Positions 7,585-14,409 of a stretch of 17,084 nucleotides of DNA are shown here, piece by piece (the stretch's first letter is position 1; the number at the start of each line of letters is the position of its first letter). The stretch is from contig JAHEOG010000023.1 in assembly GCA_018609925.1 (NCBI GenBank), forward strand, positions 1 to 17,084, in the 5' to 3' direction. Source of the DNA: Gammaproteobacteria bacterium. GTDB lineage: Bacteria > Pseudomonadota > Gammaproteobacteria > Thiohalorhabdales > Thiohalorhabdaceae. A model generated the notes under the pieces. It did no database searches and was not told the origin of the DNA. It worked only from the letters and a program-made list of their open reading frames with translations. The position numbers and the translations under genes are program-made.

Positions 7585-8661
7585 TTGCTCATCGATCGCT
7601 ACCTCATCCGCGAGATCGTCAAGCCCTTCGCGGCGGTCTGCGCGCTTCTGGTGATCGTTTTCGTTGTCTACAGCTCCTCCGAGCGTCTGGGAGACGCCGT
7701 GGCGGGGCTCCAGGGCCTTCCCACCATCCTCACCCTGCTGGGCCTGGAAGCCCTGATCGCCTTGGAAGTCCTCCTGCCCATGGCCCTATACCTCTCCGTC
7801 GTCTTCGGATTGGCCACCCTGGCCAGCCGCGGCGAGGTCCGAGCCATGCAGGCCGCCGGTATGCCTTTAGCACGCCTGCTTCGGCCGGTGGCGGTGGCGG
7901 CACTGCCGGTGGTCCTTTTGGTGGCCCTGCTCTCCCTCCACGCCCGTCCCTGGGCCTATACCCAAATGTTTCGCATCGAGGACCAGGCTCAGTCCCGTAT
8001 CGACACCTCCCAGATCCAGCCCGGACACTTCTATCCCCTACCGGGGGGTGAGAAGGTGCTGTTGGCCACTGGCCGAGGGAAAGGGTCGGGAGACTTCAGG
8101 GGCATGTTCCTTCACAGCCGCGAAGGGGGGCAACAGCGGGTCATAACCGCCCGCCGGGCGGAGATCTCGGGGCTCGGGGAGGGCAAGCTGGAGCCCTTGC
8201 GCTTCGGGGAGGGCCATCTCTATCACTTCGACCGGGAAGGGACCGATCTCATCAGTCGGTTCGGGCGCATGGTCCTGGATCCGGGCCAGCCCGAGCCCCC
8301 CTCTCTCGAGGACGAGCGCAAGGCAAACCCCACCTTCGAGCTCGCTCGCAGCCAGGACCCGGTGTTCCTCGCCGAGCTCCAATGGCGTCTGTCCACACCC
8401 CTCTCGGCACTGCTCATGGCATTCATCGGCACGGTCCTGGGCGCGAGGGGCCCTGAGCACAACCGGTCTTTGAAGGTTTTGGGAGCCGCTATCCTCTACG
8501 GGATCTACTACAACCTGACCGGGATGGGGCGCAATCTAATGGAGCAGGGGCTTCTGGGGGCCGTACCGGGGATCTGGTGGGTCCACCTCCTACTGGTGGT
8601 GGGGCTGTTTGCCACCCTGTTCCGCCCGGCGCACCGCTGGTGGCGGTGGCAGTCCCTTTGA
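7585..8661 (+). CDS. lptF: LptF-family lipid exporter permease
   Basis: Inner-membrane half of an LptB2FG-type ABC exporter that pulls lipid from the inner membrane and passes it to a periplasmic bridge. From TTG 7585 the protein begins LIDRYLIREIVKPF, the usual LptF N-terminus, and has about 358 residues, as expected. Three hydrophobic helices occupy the first 120 residues, a beta-jellyroll-like periplasmic domain about 130-265, and three helices the end. The coupling-helix region reads ASRGEVRAMQAAGMP rather than the more common YxDSEMTALRACGVS; the Glu is kept. The upstream TTG 7537 would add 16 odd residues. Normally lptFG lies beside pepA; here it follows ceramide synthesis genes, suggesting a sphingolipid cargo (inference). 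A housekeeping LPS role is the alternative. Confidence 0.85.
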   Translation: MLIDRYLIREIVKPFAAVCALLVIVFVVYSSSERLGDAVAGLQGLPTILTLLGLEALIALEVLLPMALYLSVVFGLATLASRGEVRAMQAAGMPLARLLRPVAVAALPVVLLVALLSLHARPWAYTQMFRIEDQAQSRIDTSQIQPGHFYPLPGGEKVLLATGRGKGSGDFRGMFLHSREGGQQRVITARRAEISGLGEGKLEPLRFGEGHLYHFDREGTDLISRFGRMVLDPGQPEPPSLEDERKANPTFELARSQDPVFLAELQWRLSTPLSALLMAFIGTVLGARGPEHNRSLKVLGAAILYGIYYNLTGMGRNLMEQGLLGAVPGIWWVHLLLVVGLFATLFRPAHRWWRWQSL

Positions 8662-8722
8662 CTCCTCCCCGGGGCTGCTTCCTCCCGCTTACGCCAGCCC
8701 ACCGCCGCGGGTCCTAAGGCCC

Positions 8723-9856
8723 ATGCGTCTGCTGAACCGCTATATCGCCAGGCATGCCCTCCTCGGGATCCTGGTGGTCTTGGCGATCCTGGCGGCGCTA
8801 TTCAGCTTCCTGACCTTCGTCGACGAGCTCGACAAAGTGGGCAAGGGAACCTACACCGGGGCCGAGGCCCTGGCGTTCGTCCTGTTGACCTTGCCCAACC
8901 GGCTGATGCCCCTAATCCCCATGGCCATCCTGATCGGCTGCACCCTCTCCCTCAGCCTCCTGGCCAGCACCCGGGAGCTGACCGCCCTCCAGGCCCTGGG
9001 CATCAGCGATGCCCGCATGGCCTTGGCCCTGGGCCAGGGCGCTTTAGTCGTTGTGGTGGGCGCCTTGGCCGTCATGGAGCTCATTGCCCCCCCGCTGGAG
9101 CAGCACGCCTACCAACGGCGAGCCGAGGCGCTGTCGGGGGACGGGGCCCTGGCCACCACCCGTGGGCTCTGGTCCCGCAAGGGCCAAGAGCTAGTGCACA
9201 TCCGGGGCCTGGAGGCCGGCAAGCCGGTGGACCTGGACCTCTTCCAGCTGGATCCCTCGGGCGAGGGGCTGGCCTCCCACCTCCATGCCGAAAGAGCCAC
9301 CATCGAAGAAGAGGGGGGGAAATGGCTGCTGGAGGATACGGTGCGGCGGCGCTTCGCCGGGGGCGAAGTAACCGTGGACCGAAGGCAGTCGGTGCCCTGG
9401 CAATCCTTCATCGACCCGGAGATGCTCGATCAGCTGGTCTTGCCGACCCGCTCCCTCGCGCCCTCCGAGCTCTCTGGCTACATCCAGGACCTACGGTCCC
9501 GAGGGCAGGATCCAGACCCCTACGTCCAGACCTTCTGGCGCAAGCTCACCATGCCGGTTGCAGCGGCGGCGATGTATCTACTGGCCCTGGTTATGATCTA
9601 CGGGCCCCTGGGGCGTGCGAGCACCGGGGAGCGCCTGCTTCTGGGCACCGGGGTGGGCCTGGCTTTCTACCTGGGCGACGAGCTCTTCGCCAGCCTCGGG
9701 CTCTTCCTCACGCTACCCACCGCTCTAACTGCCACCCTACCCCGCTTGGGAGCCCTTGTTCTGGGGGCCCTCTTGTTCGCAGCCGTCACGTGGCCGCGAC
9801 GGGGAGGGACACCCAGGCAGGCGATGCGTGAAGGATCCCGGCCTGGCGTTGGCTGA
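8723..9856 (+). CDS. lptG: LptG-family lipid exporter permease
   Basis: Partner permease of LptF in the LptB2FG exporter. From ATG 8723 (TAAGG four to eight bases upstream) it has 377 residues. The N-terminal helix LLNRYIARHALLG is followed by FSFLTFVDELDKVGKGTYTG, LPNRLMPLIPMAILIG and the coupling region STRELTALQALGIS, all standard LptG landmarks. A periplasmic jellyroll domain covers about residues 125-265, then three C-terminal helices (FWRKLTMPVAAAAMYLLAL onwards). It lies 61 bases after lptF, without the ATPase lptB or the bridge proteins, which must be encoded elsewhere. The last 71 bases overlap the 3' end of the convergent metallophosphoesterase gene, giving a basic C-terminal tail beyond the final helix. 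Confidence 0.9.
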   Translation: MRLLNRYIARHALLGILVVLAILAALFSFLTFVDELDKVGKGTYTGAEALAFVLLTLPNRLMPLIPMAILIGCTLSLSLLASTRELTALQALGISDARMALALGQGALVVVVGALAVMELIAPPLEQHAYQRRAEALSGDGALATTRGLWSRKGQELVHIRGLEAGKPVDLDLFQLDPSGEGLASHLHAERATIEEEGGKWLLEDTVRRRFAGGEVTVDRRQSVPWQSFIDPEMLDQLVLPTRSLAPSELSGYIQDLRSRGQDPDPYVQTFWRKLTMPVAAAAMYLLALVMIYGPLGRASTGERLLLGTGVGLAFYLGDELFASLGLFLTLPTALTATLPRLGALVLGALLFAAVTWPRRGGTPRQAMREGSRPGVG

Positions 9857-10697
9857 CCTGGACTTGCCACGCGCCGGGCCCACCCCCGATCCGGATCAGA
9901 TTGTAAGCCGCGCAGTGCTCCGGATCCGGGGAAAGCGCTGAGGCCGAGGGCACCCCCAGGGCGGGGATCCCCAATTCCGGTCCTCCCAGGCGGTAGAGGC
10001 CGGAGCTATGGGTATGGCCGAACAGGATCAGCTCGGCCCCGGCCCGCTGCAGGATCTTCGCCACCTCTCGCCGGTCGGCCAGGGACTTGCGCCTCCCAAC
10101 CACTCCCGCCAGGGGCGGATGGTGGAGCGCCACGATCCGGAACAGGCCCCGCTCGCCCGCGGCCACCAGCAGCTCTTCCAAGCGCCGGCGCTGACTCGAG
10201 CCAACCCGGCCCACCGCCAGGAAGGGGGCCGAGGGGACGGCAGTAGACAGGCCGATCAGCGCTACCCCATCCAGCTCTCGGTAAACGGGGAAGGTGGCGT
10301 CGACGGCCCCGCCCGGGCCGGCACCATGCGAGGGGAGGTAAGGGCCCCAGAGGCCGGGGCCCTGGTCCCACGGAGTGGCGACGTAGGTATCGTGATTACC
10401 CGGGATAACGGTTACCCGGTCCGGGCTCCCCACCCCCTCCAGCCACCGCCGGCCCTGGCGGTGCTCCTCCGGCAGGCCCACCTGGGTTAGGTCGCCGGTC
10501 ACCAGTAGGTGGCCGGCTTGCTGGGCCCAGGCATCCCTGACCAGCTCGTGGAGGCGGGCGTTGCTATGACGATGGCGACGACGCCACCGCCACGAGAGGA
10601 AGCCCAGAAGGCGCTTGTTGGCCAGCTCGGCCAGTCCGGTGGGGCGGGGCTCGGACAGGTGGAGATCGGAGAAATGGGCCAGGAGCAAGGACGCCAC
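9786..10697 (-). CDS. Calcineurin-like metallophosphoesterase
   Basis: A 303-residue two-metal phosphoesterase with every core motif: Asp11 and His13 in FSDLHLSE, Asp69 in VTGDLTQ, Asn101-His102-Asp103 in IPGNHD, His192/193 in ALHHPP, and His228/His230 in FGHTH. It probably hydrolyses a phosphomonoester or diester in the cytoplasm; there is no signal peptide. The frame is open to 10817, but the extra 40 residues are Arg-rich, cross the probable promoter region and lack family features, so I choose GTG 10697 (...HFSDLHLSE begins seven residues later). It diverges from the lipid kinase and ends inside lptG. The setting suggests a phosphatase step on a sphingolipid headgroup or intermediate. CpdA- or LpxH-like housekeeping functions cannot be excluded. 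Confidence 0.85.
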   Translation of the reverse strand: MASLLLAHFSDLHLSEPRPTGLAELANKRLLGFLSWRWRRRHRHSNARLHELVRDAWAQQAGHLLVTGDLTQVGLPEEHRQGRRWLEGVGSPDRVTVIPGNHDTYVATPWDQGPGLWGPYLPSHGAGPGGAVDATFPVYRELDGVALIGLSTAVPSAPFLAVGRVGSSQRRRLEELLVAAGERGLFRIVALHHPPLAGVVGRRKSLADRREVAKILQRAGAELILFGHTHSSGLYRLGGPELGIPALGVPSASALSPDPEHCAAYNLIRIGGGPGAWQVQVSQRQAGILHASPAWVSLPVAAT

Positions 10698-10701
10698 CGT
10701 T

Positions 10702-10718
10702 CGGACAACCGTTGTTCG
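10702..10718. promoter_or_regulatory. Imperfect palindrome in the divergent kinase/phosphoesterase region
   Basis: CGGACAAC-C-GTTGTTCG is an 8-1-8 dyad with a single mismatch, placed four bases before the GTG of the metallophosphoesterase and about 190 bases before the lipid kinase. Its length and symmetry suit a dimeric repressor such as a TetR-type protein, but no regulator gene is in the window, so this is position-based inference. Confidence 0.35.
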
Positions 10719-10748
10719 GGAATGGGGATCGTCAGAGCGGGGCCGCTT

Positions 10749-10779
10749 TTGCCGCCTCCGGGCGCAGTGTACTATACAC
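10749..10779 (+). promoter_or_regulatory. Possible promoter with perfect GTGTA-CTA-TACAC palindrome
   Basis: TTGCCG (10749-10754) and TATACA (10773-10778) are 18 bases apart and would drive the lipid kinase. The -10 box lies within a perfect 13-base palindrome GTGTACTATACAC (10767-10779), whose other strand offers TATAGT as a -10 for the metallophosphoesterase. One binding site could thus control both directions. The promoter match is moderate; the palindrome is seen directly. Confidence 0.4.
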
Positions 10780-10908
10780 GGCCGCCGTTTCCTTCCGCCG
10801 CCACCCTCCGGGGCCATTGGCCCTTGCTGGGATCCCTGCTCCCAAGCCCCCGGACCGGGCTACGGTTTAGCCCGGGGCCTGGCGCGCTCCCTGGACAGAG
10901 AACGGGTG

Positions 10909-11952
10909 ATGCCGACGAAAACCCGCCATTCCCCCGACCTCACGACCCAACCCGCCCCCGGTGGGCCGGGGGCGCCTTCACTCCAACCGCCGGTCACAGT
11001 GGGCGTGCTCCACAATCCCCGCAGCGGAGGCAACCGGGGGCGAACCGACCTGCGGGTTCGGCGCGCTGCAGCGCGCTACGGAGCACCGCTAGCCATCGCA
11101 CGGACTCCAGCGGAGATCGAAGCGGGCCTGGCCCAGCTCGCTCAGCATGGGGCCACGGTGGTTGCCCTCAGTGGGGGAGACGGCACGATCCAGGCCGCCC
11201 TGACCACCCTGCAGAAGGAGACGGGGGCCACCGACACCCTTGCGCCAATCGCTCTCCTCCGCAGCGGTACTACGGCCATGACGGCCCGGGACATGGGGCT
11301 GCCGGGCCGACCCGATCGAGCTCTGGACCGATTGCTAGCCTGGGCGGGCGGGTCCGGCGGGGATTGCCGGATCCATCAGCGGACTCTCCTCGCCGTACGG
11401 AGCCATCCGGGAGCCGAGCCGCTCTACGGCTTCTTCCTGGGAGCCGCCGCCATCGCGCAAGGGGTGGCTCACTTCCACCAACAGCGCTCACCCGGGCGTC
11501 GGGGCGGGGGCCTCGGCCCAGCCCTGACCCTGCTCCGGGGGATGGCGGAAGCGGGCCACGAGAAGGCCCGCATCGCGCGGCCAGTACCCATCGGGGTAGG
11601 CAACGGCGGCTCCCCGGGACCGGCGAGGGACTACCTGGTCTTCTTCGTTACCAGTCTGGAGCGCCTGATGCTGGGGATGACGCCCTACTGGGGCAGCGAT
11701 GAGGGGCCCATCCGCTATACCGGGATCGAGGCGGGGGCTTCGGGTCTTCTCCGCCAAGCTTTCCGAATCGTCCGAGGCCGGCCCGGGAAGGCCTTATGCC
11801 CGGAGCGCGGCTACCACAGCCACAACGCTGAGCGCCTGGAGCTCGCCCTGGATTCCTGCCTCTACCTCGACGGGGAGCGGATCACACCGGTGCCGGAGCG
11901 AGGCCCGGTGACGGTGACCGCGGCCGGTCCCGTCCGCTGCCTGGTTCTATAG
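10909..11952 (+). CDS. DAGK_cat-fold lipid kinase, candidate ceramide kinase (CpgB-like)
   Basis: A 347-residue soluble lipid kinase of the diacylglycerol/sphingosine kinase fold. ATP-site motifs are visible: HNPRSGGNRGR (about 35-45) and ALSGGDGTIQAAL (86-98). The third motif, normally PxGTxNDFAR, reads ALLRSGTTAMTARDMGL (115-131), so the usual Asn-Asp is replaced. This marks a divergent branch. The Caulobacter ceramide kinase CpgB is likewise a distant member of this fold acting in an anionic sphingolipid pathway. Start is ATG 10909, or GTG 10906 one codon earlier; the longer frame reaching 10615 crosses the phosphoesterase gene and is rejected. It is followed with no gap by the nucleotidyltransferase-like gene, so they form an operon. 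The ceramide substrate is inferred from family and neighbours. Confidence 0.75.
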   Translation: MPTKTRHSPDLTTQPAPGGPGAPSLQPPVTVGVLHNPRSGGNRGRTDLRVRRAAARYGAPLAIARTPAEIEAGLAQLAQHGATVVALSGGDGTIQAALTTLQKETGATDTLAPIALLRSGTTAMTARDMGLPGRPDRALDRLLAWAGGSGGDCRIHQRTLLAVRSHPGAEPLYGFFLGAAAIAQGVAHFHQQRSPGRRGGGLGPALTLLRGMAEAGHEKARIARPVPIGVGNGGSPGPARDYLVFFVTSLERLMLGMTPYWGSDEGPIRYTGIEAGASGLLRQAFRIVRGRPGKALCPERGYHSHNAERLELALDSCLYLDGERITPVPERGPVTVTAAGPVRCLVL

Positions 11953-12939
11953 ATGGGAGAGCTGGGGCACTCACCGCTAGAAAGGGTGGTGGCCTCGCTC
12001 GACAGCGAGCCACCTCCGGCGTCCCTCCAGGTACTCGTGGAGGACCTGGTGGCCCGTGGCGCGGGCAGTGTCGCCGCCGTCGTGTTCTACGGCTCCTGCC
12101 GGCGCACGGGCAGCCTGGGCGAAGGCATCGCCGACCTCTACATCCTGGTGGATACCTACTCGGCCTATTACGGCCACCGGCCCCGCGCCCTGGCGGCACA
12201 CGTCCTGCGTCCCACGGTGGAATACCGCGAGCTGAACACACCCTGGGGGGTCGCTCGCGCCAAGTGCGCCGTGCTGACCTTGGCGGATTTTGAGGCGGGG
12301 GCCTCGGGGGGCTGGTTCCATTCCTACCTCTGGGGGCGCTTCGCCCAGCCCGCTCCCGTAGTCTATGCCCGCGATGGGCAGGTGCGGACGCGGACCGTCG
12401 CCGCCCGAGCCGCGGCGGTGGCGACCCTGCTAGCCCGGAGCCAACCCCTGTGGCCCGGCCGCTTCCACCCCTTCCAGGCCTGGTCCCGGGCCCTGCGCCT
12501 GAGCTATGGGGCCGAGCTACGGGCCGAGGGGCCCCTGCGCATCCGGCGCATCTACCGGGCGGATCGGGCGTACTACGACCGCGCCCTCGCGGCAGTGCGG
12601 GATCGGCTCCCTTGGCCCGTGGACCTCCTCGAATCGGGAAGCCCTGGGGCGGTGCGATATCGCCACGATCCGCCTGCCCGGGCCCAGCGACGCTGCCGAC
12701 GCTCCTGGGCGGTCCGGCGCATCCAGGGCCGGATACTCACGCTCCTGCGCCTGATCAAAGGGGCCTTCACCTTCCGCGGCGGTACCGACTACCTCCTGTG
12801 GAAGATCGCTCGCCATACCGGGCGGCGGGTCCATCCGCATCCCTGGCAGCGCCGCCATCCGCTGCTGGCCGCTCCGTGGCTGATCTGGAAGCTCGTGCGA
12901 CAAGGGGAGCAGGACCCTACCCGGTCGGGGCGTTCCTAA
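11953..12939 (+). CDS. Nucleotidyltransferase-like protein, Tam41-type pattern
   Basis: A 328-residue protein starting directly after the kinase stop. Near the N-terminus it shows FYGSCRRTG (about 45-53), then D61-LYILV-D67. This fits a nucleotidyltransferase loop (hydrophobic-GS, then Asp) and more closely the spacing in Tam41, the mitochondrial CDP-diacylglycerol synthase, where a GS loop is followed by D-x4-V-x-D. The canonical second carboxylate is Tyr63 here. The middle is rich in Arg, Trp and aromatic residues (about 125-200), and the C-terminus has a basic, possibly membrane-binding helix region (RIQGRILTLLRLIKGAF). No signal peptide is seen. With a lipid kinase before it, a role in activating a phosphorylated lipid with CTP is attractive but unproven. 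The family assignment is tentative. Confidence 0.6.
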   Translation: MGELGHSPLERVVASLDSEPPPASLQVLVEDLVARGAGSVAAVVFYGSCRRTGSLGEGIADLYILVDTYSAYYGHRPRALAAHVLRPTVEYRELNTPWGVARAKCAVLTLADFEAGASGGWFHSYLWGRFAQPAPVVYARDGQVRTRTVAARAAAVATLLARSQPLWPGRFHPFQAWSRALRLSYGAELRAEGPLRIRRIYRADRAYYDRALAAVRDRLPWPVDLLESGSPGAVRYRHDPPARAQRRCRRSWAVRRIQGRILTLLRLIKGAFTFRGGTDYLLWKIARHTGRRVHPHPWQRRHPLLAAPWLIWKLVRQGEQDPTRSGRS

Positions 12940-12961
12940 TTGGGGGGACGGGCTAGCGGAC

Positions 12962-14158
12962 TCAGGCGCCGTGAGCCAGGTCGCGGAGCTCGGAGAAGGC
13001 GGTGCAGATGGCCTCCATCTGCTCGGGCGTGTGCCCGGCGCTTACGCTGCAGCGCAACAGGCTGGAATCGTCGGGGGTGGCGGGGGGAAGCACCAGGTTC
13101 ACGTAGACTCCGGCCTCGAGCAGCCCCTGCCACAAAGCGAGGGCATCCTCGGCTCGAGGCAGTCGCGGCGCCACCACGGGGCTCACCTCCGGTCCCAACC
13201 GGAAGCCAAGCCCTTCCAAGTGGCGATAGAGGCGCTCGGCATTCTCCCATAGCCGGACGCGCAGCTCGGGGCGCTCCTGAAGGATACGCAGGGCCTCTCG
13301 GGTGGAAGCGATGATCGACGGCGACGGCGAGGCGGTGAAGATGTAGGGACGGGACGTGTAGCGCAGGAGGTCCAGCTCCGGATAATCGCTGACGCAATAG
13401 CCACCGATCGCCCCCAGGCTCTTGCTGAAGGTCCCGATCACGAAGTCCACGGCGGCCTCGACGCCGGCCTCCTCGGCCCGACCGCGGCCCGTCTCTCCGA
13501 GGACCCCGAGGGAATGGGCCTCGTCCACGATCAGGTAGGCCCCGTGGGCCTTGGTGACTTCCGCAATCTCCGCCAGCGGGGCCCGGTCGCCCAGCATGCT
13601 GTAGATCCCCTCCACCAGGACCACCACTTCCCCGGAGCGATCGCGGAGCCGCCGCAGGCGGCGCTCCAGATCCTCCACCCGATTGTGACGGAAGCGGAAG
13701 GTCTCGGCCCCGCTCAGGCGGACCCCGTCATAGATACTGGCGTGGCAATCGGCATCCAGCAGGATGGTGTCATCGGGCCCGATCAGACTGGAGAGGATGC
13801 CGAGATTGGCCTGATAGCCGGTGGAGAAGACGATGGCCGTCTTGCGGCCGAAGAAATCGGCCAGCTCCTGCTCCAGCGCGGCATGGCTGGAATAGGTCCC
13901 GTTGGCCATGCGGGAGCCAGTGGTCCCAGTGCCCTCCCAGCGCGCCGCCTCGGCAGCGGCCTCCACGCAGTCGGGGTCAAAGGTCAGTCCGAGGTAGTTG
14001 TTGGTCCCGGCCAGGATGGTCCGGCGGCCTTCGACGATGGCCTCCGTCGGGGAAAGGACCCGCCCCATGACGGTATCCAGGGGATCCACCGAAACCCCCC
14101 CCTCCAGGAGCCGGCGCCGTTCTTCCGCAAGCTGCTCGAACTTGTCGAAGATGGCCAA
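12962..14158 (-). CDS. spt: Serine palmitoyltransferase-like alpha-oxoamine synthase
   Basis: A 398-residue PLP enzyme expected to condense acyl thioester with serine to form 3-ketosphinganine, the first sphingolipid step. The PLP lysine is Lys246 in TFSKSLGAIGG. Asp212 and His215 lie in VDEAHSLG, and His139 (ADCHASIYDG) stacks on the ring. GTGTTGSRMANGTYSSH (about 76-92) and RPYIFTASPSPS are characteristic. BioF, KBL and HemA share the fold, but the adjoining acyl carrier protein, reductase and acyl ligase point to Spt. The start is TTG at 14158, directly after the acpR stop, with AGGAG six bases upstream inside acpR, so translation is coupled. The gene ends 22 bases from the convergent nucleotidyltransferase-like gene with no visible terminator. 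Confidence 0.92.
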   Translation of the reverse strand: MAIFDKFEQLAEERRRLLEGGVSVDPLDTVMGRVLSPTEAIVEGRRTILAGTNNYLGLTFDPDCVEAAAEAARWEGTGTTGSRMANGTYSSHAALEQELADFFGRKTAIVFSTGYQANLGILSSLIGPDDTILLDADCHASIYDGVRLSGAETFRFRHNRVEDLERRLRRLRDRSGEVVVLVEGIYSMLGDRAPLAEIAEVTKAHGAYLIVDEAHSLGVLGETGRGRAEEAGVEAAVDFVIGTFSKSLGAIGGYCVSDYPELDLLRYTSRPYIFTASPSPSIIASTREALRILQERPELRVRLWENAERLYRHLEGLGFRLGPEVSPVVAPRLPRAEDALALWQGLLEAGVYVNLVLPPATPDDSSLLRCSVSAGHTPEQMEAICTAFSELRDLAHGA

Positions 14159-14407
14159 TTATTGCTCCTGGGTCAGCTTCTCCAGCTCTTGGGCTAGATC
14201 GCCGACGGTCTGGACGTCCGCAAGGATATTCAAAGGGATGGACAGATCGATCCGGTCCTCGACCTCGAGCAAGAGGTCCATGACCTTGAGCGAGTCCAGG
14301 CCGAGATCCTCCACCAACCGGGTCCCTTCGTGCACCGTCTGGCCCTCCTTGGCAAAGGGGGCCAGCCCGTCGCGGATCTCCGCGACGATCTCCTCATACC
14401 CAGCCAT
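14159..14407 (-). CDS. acpR: Dedicated acyl carrier protein of ceramide synthesis
   Basis: An 82-residue acidic acyl carrier protein. The phosphopantetheine serine is Ser39 in LGLDSLKVMDLL, preceded by the usual long helix and followed by IDLSIPLN and a last helix. It probably carries the fatty acid loaded by the neighbouring acyl ligase and presents it to Spt, as AcpR does in Caulobacter. GAGG lies seven bases before ATG 14407. It begins two bases after the cerR stop and ends directly at the spt start; this tight spacing supports a fixed partnership rather than general fatty acid synthesis, whose acpP normally sits among fab genes. Confidence 0.92.
   Translation of the reverse strand: MAGYEEIVAEIRDGLAPFAKEGQTVHEGTRLVEDLGLDSLKVMDLLLEVEDRIDLSIPLNILADVQTVGDLAQELEKLTQEQ
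14165..14169 (-). promoter_or_regulatory. Shine-Dalgarno that fixes the TTG start of spt
   Basis: AGGAG on the minus strand lies within the last codons of acpR, six bases before TTG 14158. It supports a TTG start, which gives the normal Spt N-terminus, and predicts that spt translation depends on ribosomes finishing acpR. Confidence 0.7.
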
Positions 14408-14409
14408 GG

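Noticed and set aside
10698..10817. N-terminal extension of the metallophosphoesterase
   Set aside because: It is Arg-rich, crosses the likely promoter palindrome and puts the metal-binding DLH motif unusually far from the start.
10509..11702. 397-codon plus-strand frame across the phosphoesterase and kinase region
   Set aside because: It covers the antisense of the phosphoesterase 5' end and an off-frame of the kinase; no motif is seen, while both alternative genes have complete catalytic motifs.
12962..14158. BioF (8-amino-7-oxononanoate synthase) or KBL
   Set aside because: No biotin or threonine catabolism genes are nearby; the adjoining dedicated acyl carrier protein, reductase and acyl ligase match the Spt setting.
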